Shown: positions 1-9,520 of the stretch, in pieces
Position numbering within the stretch: the stretch's first letter is position 1
Layout of the letters: every line of letters begins with the position of its first letter
Made by a program: the position numbers and the translations under genes
Origin: Baffinella frigidus
Lineage: Eukaryota > Cryptophyceae > Cryptomonadales > Baffinellaceae
Direction of reading: 5' to 3'
Length of the DNA: 10,042 bases
Assembly (NCBI GenBank): GCA_026770585.1
Contig: MU646672.1
Location: forward strand, 395,841-405,882
The notes under the pieces: model-generated
What the model saw: the letters and a program-made list of their open reading frames with translations, nothing else
Told to the model about the DNA's origin: nothing
Databases searched by the model: none

Positions 1-43
1 CTCGCAGTGCGGGTAGTCCCGACGTAGGTGCGCGTGGAGCGCA

Positions 44-109
44 GTCCCGTGTAGGATGGTAAAGTCACGTGACTTTGGTCAAGTCACGTCCAGTCATCCT
101 ACACGGGAC
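44..109. repeat. Inverted repeat with inner CACGTG palindrome
   Basis: Fifteen-nt arms (gtcccgtgtaggatg at 44-58 and its complement at 95-109) enclose a perfect 16-nt palindrome, aaagtcacgtgacttt, at 61-76. It lies in the 3' flank of the gene, about 30 nt past the stop codon. The right arm and its flank to about 125 resemble 8990-9020, so this is one copy of a dispersed foldback element. Confidence 0.72.
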
Positions 110-137
110 AGTATCCCCAGGGTGGAACCCAGCCTCC

Positions 138-637
138 CTAGAGGACGTACGGGGGCCCCTGGGGTTCCTCGAGCCCGGCCGGGTGTGCAGGCAGCGACAC
201 CAGCTCATCACAGGAGTTCAGCCTCTGCGGCGTTGGGCCTACGAGGTGCTCGCAGGAGTTGAGTGCCGGAACCAGGTTGTTCCCGGCCAGCTCGTACACC
301 CCCCCGGGCGCGGTCGGGCGTGTCGGGTGCGACACCACCTCCTCATAGCTCGTGAGCCCCCCAGGCGGCATCACGTCGTTCTCGGGGAGCGCGGAGAGGG
401 CCCCGAGGACGGCCGGTTGCGACACCAGCTCTTCACGGTTGTTGAGCGGCATGAGGTCGCCGAAGGGCTCGTCGGGCAGCGCGAGTCCGGGCGGGTTGGC
501 AGAACGCTCGTTGAGCGCCGGCATGTGGTCGTCCCCGGGGAGCATGGAGGGGGGCCCGGACGCCAGCCGCGCGAGCTCATCTGCCTTGATCGGGTCGTTC
601 TCCCCGGAAGATGCTGACAGCGGAATCTTGCATGTGC
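138..637 (-). CDS. Exon 11 (last): proline-rich repetitive C-terminal tail
   Basis: 500 nt ending in TAG at 140-138. The acceptor is cccgcag|GC at 639-638. It begins (G)TCKIPLSASSGENDPIKADE and ends EEPQGPPYVL. The body is rich in Pro, Leu, Asn and Glu. It contains four or five degenerate units of about 20-25 residues with the pattern LPxxDxMPxLNxxEELVSxP, for example MLPGDDHMPALN, DLMPLNNREELVSQP, SYEEVVSHP, NLVPALNSCEHLV and RLNSCDELVSLP. No known domain is recognised. It is likely disordered or a binding tail. A GTACGT just before the stop could be a donor to a further exon, but the open frame into TAG is the simpler reading. Confidence 0.68.
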
Positions 638-2435
638 CTGCGGGGTTCAGGGTTCAGGGGTTGGGGTTCGGGGTTCCTCCGCCACGCTAGGGCGCGAGAG
701 CTCTTGCAAGAGCCCCTCTCCATGCTCCCCATAGCGTCGGTGCTTTCCGAGGATGGCGATACTGACACCGGGATCTTGCATGTGCCTCAAGGGTTTGGGG
801 TTCGGGGTTCGGGGTTCTGAGTTCAGGGTTCAGAGTTCAGGGTTCAGAGTTTAGGGTTCAGAGTTCATAGTTCAGGGCACAAGGACGGTCCGTGTGCTCC
901 CCGGAAAGTGGAGATGCTGACATCGGAATCTTGCCTGTGCCTGTGCCTGTGAGTTGAGCGAGATCTTGCCTGTGTCTGTGAGCTGAGCTGACAACGGTAT
1001 CTTGTCTGTGTCTGTAAGTTGAGCAAACAACGGGATCTTGCCTGTGCCTGTGCCTGTGAGTTGAGCTGACAACGGGATCTTGCCTGTGTCTGTGAGCTGA
1101 GCGGCCTCCTCGTCTGAGATCGGGAGGATCTGCGGGCGGGGCGCGCCGGTGACCTGTCGTCGGGACATGCGTCAGGGGGTGTGCGGGCTGAGGACGCTGA
1201 GAGAGAGAGAGGGAGGGATGGAGGGAGGGAGAGAGAGAGAAGTGTCTCAACGTCGAGAGAGAGGGAGGGGGGGAGGGAGAGGGAGAGAGAGAGGGACGGA
1301 GAGCTCTCCAACCACGCCGACCCGTGTGATGCCGCTTCTAGCCATCAACGTGTACATGGAAAATGTGCATGACCTCTCTCAGCGCCCCCACTCAGACACA
1401 GCCTCCATGGGGGTGCAAACATAGCGGCCGTGTTGGTTTCAGTAAAGGTCTCCCCCCAACACTGTCGAAATCAGGAGGGGTCGGGTTTCGAGGACAGGGT
1501 TGACCTCCCCGCCGCGAGCCTCCAACCCAGCCTCGATGTACTTCGGTGCATGCATGGTGTCAGGCCGTGTTGGTGACAACAAGGTCTTTCATACGGACTT
1601 CTTCTGCGGCAAATAACGCCCTCTCTCTCACAGACCTGTACATGTGCTGGTACAAGGGTACCTCGCTCATAAGAAAGCGCCCCCCCCCCTAGGACCACCC
1701 TAGGACCCTAGGCATATCCCTACTGTAGGGTCCTAGGGGGGGGGCGCTTTCTTATGAGTATGAGCGAGGTATCCCTGTGGGAATAAAGGTCTCTTTTACC
1801 TCCTGGTGGAGTGCCTCGAACTTATCCCTTAAGTGCCCATAGGGTGAATATTCACCCTAACTCGCCCTAGGCAGGTCCTAGGGCCCTACCGCAGGGCGTA
1901 TGAGCCTACTCGCCACTTGAAGAATGCATGTACTGGTAGGAATCAAGGTCTCGCCCACCTCCTGGTGGACGGTCTCGAACTGAGCCTTGATGTGCTTCAG
2001 GACCGACCGAGTTTACGAAGCACATCAAGTCTCTCTCAAGTACTTCTGCTGGTAGGAATAAAGGTCTCTCTCACCTCCTCGTAGAGTGCCTCGAACTCAG
2101 CCTTGATGTGGTGTGGTGCATGCATGGTGTCAGGCCGTGTTGGTGGTAATAAGTTCTTTCAGACTTCCTCTACGGCAAACAAATCCCTCTCTCGCAGACT
2201 TCTACATGTACTGGTACGAATAATTCCTGGTAGGACGTGACCCCCCCAACCCCTAACCCCCTAACCCCCTAACCCCCTAAACCCTAACAGGGACGTGACC
2301 CCTCTGACCCCTAACAAAAGTCTCTCTCACCTCCTGGTGGAGGGCCTCGAACTCAGCCTTGATGTGCTTCGTCAGCTCGCTCGGGTTTGCGTCCACCTGT
2401 GTTTGCGATAGAGAGAGAGGGAAAGAGAGAGAGAG

Positions 2436-2482
<47 letters not shown>

Positions 2483-2640
2483 GACAGAGTCAGAGACAGA
2501 GAGAGAGGGTTATTGGCTACAGGGTTGCGAAAGAGAGACATGGTTACAGGGGTTGCCAGGTTCTTCCTGACCCGCATAACCAAGAGAGACAGGCCTTGAT
2601 GTACTTCGTCAGCTCGCCCGGGTGTGCTTCTCCTGTGTTT

Positions 2641-2688
<48 letters not shown>

Positions 2689-4563
2689 AAGAGAGAGAGA
2701 GAGAGCGAGCGAGCGAGAGAGAGAGATGGTTACGGGGGTTGCTAGGTCCTTCCTCGCCCGCATAACCAAGAGAGACCGGCCTTGATGTGCTTCGTCACTT
2801 TGCTCGGGTGCGCGTCCACCTGTGTTTGAGAAAGAGAGAGAGAGAGGGTTATTGGCTCCAGGGGTACCTCGTTTGTCTTCACCTGTGTGTGCGAGAGAGC
2901 GATCCAGAGCGATCGATCGATCGATCGATCGAGAGAGAGAGCGCGAGAGAGAGCGAGCGAGAGAGAGAGAGAGAGAGATGGTCATTGGCTACAGGGTTAC
3001 CTCGCACATGAGGAGCCGCCGCCCCCCAGGACCCTGCAGTAGACCTTTACCTGCATAGTTCAGGTTTCGGGGTTCGGGGTGCAGGGTGCAAGGCTCACGG
3101 TTCATGGTTCACGGTTCATGGTTAATGGATCAGGTGCATACATGGCGGCCGTGTTGGTAGTAATCAAAGTCTTCCTCATTTATCAAGGTCTCTTGTCAGG
3201 GTTGAGGAATACAGAGGCACCTCACTCATAAGAAAACGCCCTCCGCCATGACCCTACAGTAGGCCTATGCCTAGGGCCCTATGGTGGCCCTAGGGGGTGG
3301 GCGTTTTCGTATGAGCGAGGTACCCCTATAGAGGTCAAATAGAGACTATTTTGGGTTGAGGAAGGTACCTGGGGGTCGCATGCGACGGTCATGGTGACCT
3401 GCTTAGGGTTTAGGATTCACGGTTTATGGTTTAGGTTTCAGGGTTTAGAGTTTAGAGTTTAGATTTCACGGGTAAGAGTTTAGTGTTTGGGGTTTAGGGT
3501 TTAGGGTTTAGGGGTTAGGGGTTAGGGGTTGGGGGTTAGGGTTTAGGGTTTCAAGGGTCAGGGTTTAGGGTTTGAGGTTTAGGGTTTAGGGGTTGGGGAT
3601 TAAGTGTTAGGGGCTAGGGGTTAGGGGTTAGCGTTTGAGGTTTAGGGTATAGCGTTTGGGGTTAGGGGTTAGGGGTTAAGGTTTGAGTTTTAGGGGTTAG
3701 GGGTTAGGGTTTGAGTTTTAGGGGTTTGGGTTAGGGGTTAGGGGTCAAGGGTTAGGGTTTGAGGTTTAGGGTTCAGGGGTTGGGGGTTAAGGGTTAAGGG
3801 TGAGAGGCTAGGGGTTAGGGGTTAGTGTTTGAGGTTTAGGGTATAGGGTTTGGGGTTTAGGGCATAGGGTTTAGGGTTTTGGTGATAGTAACCTGGCCGT
3901 TGTAGGAGAGAATCCCGACGTAGACCCCCATCGCTCATAACCTTAGGAAGGACCTAAAGATATGAGGGTGAGGAAGGACCTAAGGTTGTGCGGGTGAGGG
4001 TATGAAGGGGGGGAAGCGAGCTTTAACAAGTTGACAAACACGACCACTTCACGCTAGGGGGAGAGATGCGTCGAGACCAGAGGGCTTACGGTCAGGAGGA
4101 GGGACCTGGCCGTTGTAAGAGAGCATCCCGACGGAGACCCCGATCGCTCATAACCTTAGGAAGGACCTAAGAATATGCGGGTGAGGAAGGACCTAAGGTG
4201 GTGCGGGCGAGGGTACTACGCGGGAGGGTTATTGCATTTAAAACGCCCCAACGCATTTTCAAAATTTATACCAGAATCATCCACTTTTGGAGATAATTCA
4301 ATGGAAAAAACGACTTTAGACAATAGATGGCTGGACCGGAGCAGTCCGTCATTTGAGCCATTTACTCCTTAGCCCTCCAAGGTAGTATGAAGGTTATGAG
4401 GAGGGACCTGGCCGTTGTAGGAGAGCATCCCCACGTACACCCCGATCGGCACGAACAGGTAGTAGTACCTGCCGAGAGAGAGAGAGAGAGAGAGAGTGAG
4501 AAGGAGAGAGTGAGAGAGTGAGAGAGAGAAGGAGAGAGAGAGAGAAGGAGAGAGAGAGAGAGA

Positions 4564-4600
<37 letters not shown>

Positions 4601-6142
4601 AGAGAGAGAGAGAAGGAGAGAGAGAGTGAGAAGGAGAGAGAGAGAGAGAGACATTGACACGTTAGACCTCACCTGTACACGAACAGGTAATAGTACCTGC
4701 CGCCCATCACCAACGGTCACGCGCGAGAGATTGATAATTTATTTCCAAACAAACAGCGTCAGCGCCGCACATGCTACCCATTGTGCCACTACTGTGCCCC
4801 GTGTCGGCCGCTCATACGAGCATTTTCCGGATGGATTTTAACCCCACCTCCTACAAGGTTCCACTCGAAGATGCAAAAAAGGCCTATTTAAAACCGAACA
4901 TGTAAAGTCTTTACTACACAAATACTCGAATTTGTACCAGGATAAAATAAAATTAAGCTCGCGCCTTGCATAAATTCTGCCAGGCACGAGGTTACTTCAC
5001 CTTATCCTGGTACAAACATTTACAAACTTTTTTCCACATATAAAGAGGCCCATGTAGCGTTCTCGTGTGGTTACGCGACTTAGGACACACACCGCCTCTG
5101 AGAGACGCTCAGAAACATTCATCGTGTTGAATGGGGTGGAGAAATGTGTGTGGGGTGTGGGGGCGTACATGTCAGTGAGGGGGATGCCGTTGATGTGTCG
5201 AATGGGGCAAATGATGGTGTCAAGGTGCCAATCTTGAAAGGCCACTTATGAATCCACAAATTTGACAGATGGGGGTGGGGGGGCGTACATGTCTGTGAGG
5301 GGGATGCCGTTGAGCTTCTGTTGGGTGCGGGGGCCCGGCACGTTGCTCAGCATCAGCGTGAACTTGCCTGCGGAGGGGGTAGAGTTTAGGGTGTAGGGTG
5401 TCGGGTTTAGGGTTTAGGGTTTAGGGTGTAGGGTTTAGGGGTTATAGTTGGGGGTTTAGGGTTTAGGGTTTAAGTTTTAGGGTTTAGGGTTGAAGGTGTA
5501 GGGTTTAGGGTGGAGTGTTTGTGGTTCAGGTTTCAGGTTTCAGGTTTCGTTCAGGGATTAGTGTCCTAAAGGACCTAAAGGACCTAAAGGTATAGGGTGT
5601 AGGGTGACCGAAGAGGAAGAGTGCGAGATCGAGGAGGAGCCACTTCGGGAGCACTTTCGCGATGAACCTGATGAGATACCACTCGATCGCCGGCTGCACG
5701 GAGAGCTTCTGCACGTCCATCTGTCGTGTCCACACGTCCACGTTACTATTGTCGCGTCCTCAGGGCACGTCTACACGTCCGGGTGTCACGTCCAGATCAG
5801 ATACCACTCGATGGTCGGCTGGACGGACAGCTTCAGCACGTCCATCTGTCGTGTCCACACGTCCGGGTGTCACGTCCTCATGACTACTGAAAGCGTCCAC
5901 ACGTCCCGGTGTCACGTCCATAAGAACTGTTGTGTGAAGACCAACACGGCCGCCATGTGCCCCCCCCTACAGGGGATATGCCTGTACCCTGAAAACACTC
6001 GCTCCCAACCCCCAACCCCTAACCCCCAATCTTCATCCCCCAGACCCCTCACCCCAAAGCCTAACCTGCCTCTTGCAGTCCAACACAGCAGCGGCACGCG
6101 CAGAGTGTTTCAGCGAGAGGGAGAGGAGAGACGCCGCGAACC

Positions 6143-6173
<31 letters not shown>

Positions 6174-7186
6174 GACCCTCAACCCCAAACACAAAACCGC
6201 ACAACATTTCTCTCGACGTCCAACACGTCGCGTGGGTGAGCGGGAGGGGGAGGAGCGAACCCCAACCACTACCCCCCAAACCCTAACCCTAACCCTAACC
6301 CTCAAACCCAAAACCTTCAGGACGGCGACGGCGCGCTCTCTTCTTCTTTATCACTCTCGATACAGGTCGTAAATGAGGCCCTTGAGCCTTGAGTTCAGTG
6401 ACGCAAAAGTCTATGAGCCTTGAGAAACGGGCCCGGCGCGTGTCTCGTGTTTGAGAGAGAAAGAGAGAGGAGAGACGCCATCAACCCTCAACCATCAACC
6501 CGAAAAACCAAATCCTGAACCATGAACCCTGAACCTTGAAACCTGAACCCTGAACCCTGAACCCTGAACCCTGAACCCTGAACCCTGAACCCTGAAGCCT
6601 GAAGCCTGAAGCCTGAATCCTGAAACCTGAACCCTGAACCCTGAACCCTGAACCCTGAACCCTGAACCCTGAACCCTGACCCCCAAACACCAAACCCTGA
6701 ACCCTGAACCCTGAATCTTGAACCCTGAACCCCAAACCCTCAAAGCCACAACCTGCCTCTTGCAGTCCAACACAGCAGCGGCGCGCGTCTCGTGTTTGAG
6801 CGAGAGGGAGAGGAGAGACGTCGCGATGTAGTTCCCGTCCTGGAACCCGCTCTTCGGCCTGGCGCCGAAGACCCGCCTCAGATCAAATACATCACGGACG
6901 GGTGAAGGGGCGCTTTTGGTGGGTGGAGAGAGAGAGAGAGAGAGAGGGAGAGTGACAGAGAGAGAGAGAGAGAGAGAGGTACGAAGACACGGCGGCAGCG
7001 CGGGTAGAGTGTTTGAGGGAGAGGGAGAGGAGAGACGTAGCGGTGTAGTTCCCATCCTGGAAGCCGCTCTTCGGCCTGGCGCCGAAAACCCGCCTCAGCT
7101 CAGATGCATCATTGACGGGCGCAGGCGCGCCCCAAGCTTGGGGTGGGTGGAAAGTGAGGGAGAGAGTGAGAGAGAGAGTGAGTGAC

Positions 7187-7217
<31 letters not shown>

Positions 7218-9488
7218 AAAAGAGGTACGAAGCAGGGGGCTGTGCGAGAATACACATATGAGTGTGCGTATACATATATATGCGCACCAATAGGATGTGT
7301 AGACCTGGCGGGGTTTCGAGAGCTTATCCGGGGAAACCTATTTTTCTTTAGTTTGATGGCAAGGAAAATTACTACACAATTCATTCTTGTTAGTAATATT
7401 AGTGATTTTCCTTGCCATCAAACTAAAGAAAAATAGGTTTCCCCGGATAAGAGCGAGCCTCTGTGAGTTTCGAGGCGGAGTCTCGTGGAGGGACCAACCA
7501 GCCTGGTGAAGAAGAGTCAGGGATCTTCATCAGGGAGTTCCCATCCTGGAACCCGCTCTTCGGCCTGGTGCTATACATATATGAGTATACGTGTACATAC
7601 ATTAGTGCCAATAGTATGTGCGCGAGATACATATATGTACAGGTACTTCCTTTCCTGGACCCCTCTCTTGGGCCTGGCGCCGATACCAAAACTGCTTCAG
7701 ACCAGTAACATCACAGACGGTGGCAAGTTGACTTTTGATGAAAGGTTTGTAGTCCATACCATGTGATCAGTAAAATCACAGATGCACGCATCGCTTCAAA
7801 CTACTCTTGGCGATTATACAAATACAAATCAAAAACTTTCTTCTCTTACCACTCGAGGCTAGAAGTGACTATTTTAAAAGTTTTAGCTTTACAAGTCCTT
7901 TACAAGTGGACCGCTGTGTAGTAATTTTCACACAAATATTGCGTTTGGTCACGTTACTGGGGGAATTCCCCCAGTAACGTGACCAAGCCTGCCCGTGACT
8001 GGTACTAAATTTAACAACCCCACATTTAAAATACTCCCTCTTCCAGCCTCGCGTGGTAGGACGGTGACAAGCGGGTCCACAAACCTAAACCATAAACCCC
8101 AGACCCTAAATGCAAATCAGGGGCGAAGACAGCACCGCCCCTGTCCCGAGATCCCTAAGTCAATCTCCCGAGAGCCTAAGTTAATCTTTCGTAAGTTAAT
8201 CTTTGGTAAACTGGAAGAGGTACGCGTGGTGAAGCCATGCTCGACACCGAGAATCGCCAGAGTCAAGGCGGCAGGGCAAAATCTTAACCCTGCACCTAAA
8301 CCCTAGACCCTCGGCACAGGGCGCAGAAGCAGAGGCTTTTTTCCTGTGCGGGATGGGCAACTCACGTGCGCATGTTCACCGGGAAGTTGGCCTGGTTTAG
8401 GGTTTAGGGTTTAGGGTTGAGGGTTTAGGGTTTAAGGTTTAGGGTTTAGGGTTTAGGGTTTAGGGTTTAGGGTTTAGGGTTTAGGGTTTAGGGTTTAGGG
8501 TTGAGGGTTGAGGGTTTAGGGTTGAGGGGTTAGGGTTTAGGGGTTAGGGGTGAGGGGTGAGGGGTGAGGGGTGAGGGGTGAGGGGTGAGGGTTCAGAGTT
8601 CAGGGTTCAGGGTTTAGGGTTCAGGGTTTAGGGTTACGGGCTTGGGGTTTAGTGTTTAGGGGTTGAAGGCTAGGGTTTGGGGTTCAGGGTTTAGGATTGA
8701 GGGGTTGGGGATTCGGTGTTGGGGGCTGTGGCGTAGGGTGTGGGGTTTCCGGATTAGGGTTTATCTGGATGCGTTTTCCCGAGGCGACTATCGGGTCGTT
8801 TTTCTCAGCGAGGTACCTGATGAGGTCCACGGCGTTAGGTCCTTTAGGCCCTTGAGGTTCTTCGAGCTCCCAACATAGGCGGACACCGGAACTTGTTCTG
8901 TAGAAAGGCCATGCTTCATTTCGGATCACATCAAAGTGTGACTTTGTAAAGTCACTGTTTAGCTGTGACTTTGTAAAGTCACTCCGGCTATTCCTACACG
9001 GACCTTGTCCCCAAGTGTGGGGGGTTCAGACTTCTGCCCTCACCTCTCTTCCCACGCTGAACCCGAGCTTACCAGCATGTTGATTCGCATCAAACCCACA
9101 AGAACTTTCCCATGTCGTGCTCTCTCTCAGCAACATGGATTCAACCGCTTCAGAATCAGTCAACTGGTTGATGTCACGTGACCACATTTGTCACGTGACC
9201 ACATCCGAGATTTGGAAGACTTGATGATGGCGAGGCTTCACGGACACAGTCCATCATAACGATTCGTACTAGAATCTTATCCATTGCCCTGGAACTTAAC
9301 CGGAATTTCGCCTTGAATTGAAGGTGAAAAGGTACTCGGTCGCTGCTAAGTGGAGGGCGGGGGGCAGACTTGATGATGGCGAGGTTGAGGGCGCCGACCA
9401 GCACGTCGTTCACCTGGTGTAGGTTTTCGGGTTTAGGGTTTAGGGTCTGGGTTTTGGGGGTTAGTGGGTTGGGGTTAGGGTTTGGGTT

Positions 9489-9520
<32 letters not shown>

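Larger units (their letters stand above)
3885..4220. repeat. Tandem duplication of about 213 bp
   Basis: 3885-4010 and 4097-4220 are copies. Each has the exon 7 tail, then cataaccttaggaaggacct, then gaggaaggacctaagg and a gtgcggg run. Related sequence occurs inverted at about 2545-2583 and 2740-2777. Confidence 0.75.

Noticed and set aside
69-617. 182-codon plus-strand ORF
   Set aside because: It is the antisense shadow of exon 11, whose minus frame has repeat units and joins the upstream exons in phase.
2359-2745. Plus-strand ORFs rich in Arg-Glu (also at 4518-4841 and 6916-7185)
   Set aside because: They are translations of (GA)n simple repeats and have no conserved core.
2353-2985. 210-codon minus-strand ORF rich in Ser-Leu
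   Set aside because: It is mostly translated (CT)n repeat with exon 9 and its copies strung together in mixed frames. Only the 2331-2396 part is supported as coding.
4175-4372. 65-codon plus-strand ORF over the AT-rich island
   Set aside because: Its start lies in the duplicated intron block, no family is recognised, and composition alone explains it.
5742-6060. tRNA or other structured RNA gene in intron 4
   Set aside because: The inverted-looking cacacgtcc/gtgtcacgtcc units are a minisatellite; no cloverleaf or known RNA signature is seen.
5604-6239. 211-codon plus-strand ORF beginning with an acidic stretch
   Set aside because: It is antisense to exon 5 and its copy, then runs through a minisatellite and CCCTCAA repeats. 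The minus strand explains the sequence by homology.
6482-6745. CRISPR array
   Set aside because: The repeats are contiguous 7-mers without unique spacers, in a clearly intron-bearing eukaryotic sequence.
6481-7055. 186-codon minus-strand ORF through exon 4
   Set aside because: It fuses CT tract, exon 4 and the following GGGTTCA repeat (GFRVQGS translation). Exon 4 proper ends at a GT donor before the repeat.
8395-8765. True chromosome end (telomere)
   Set aside because: Units are degenerate, lie in several arrays of both orientations and are flanked by exons of one gene, so they are interstitial.
8684-8929. Longer exon 3 including LEEPQGPKGPNAVDLIR
   Set aside because: It stays in frame, but joining at atcag|GTAC gives IIKYLAEKNDP, which matches the family without an insertion. 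The longer form is kept only as an alternative.
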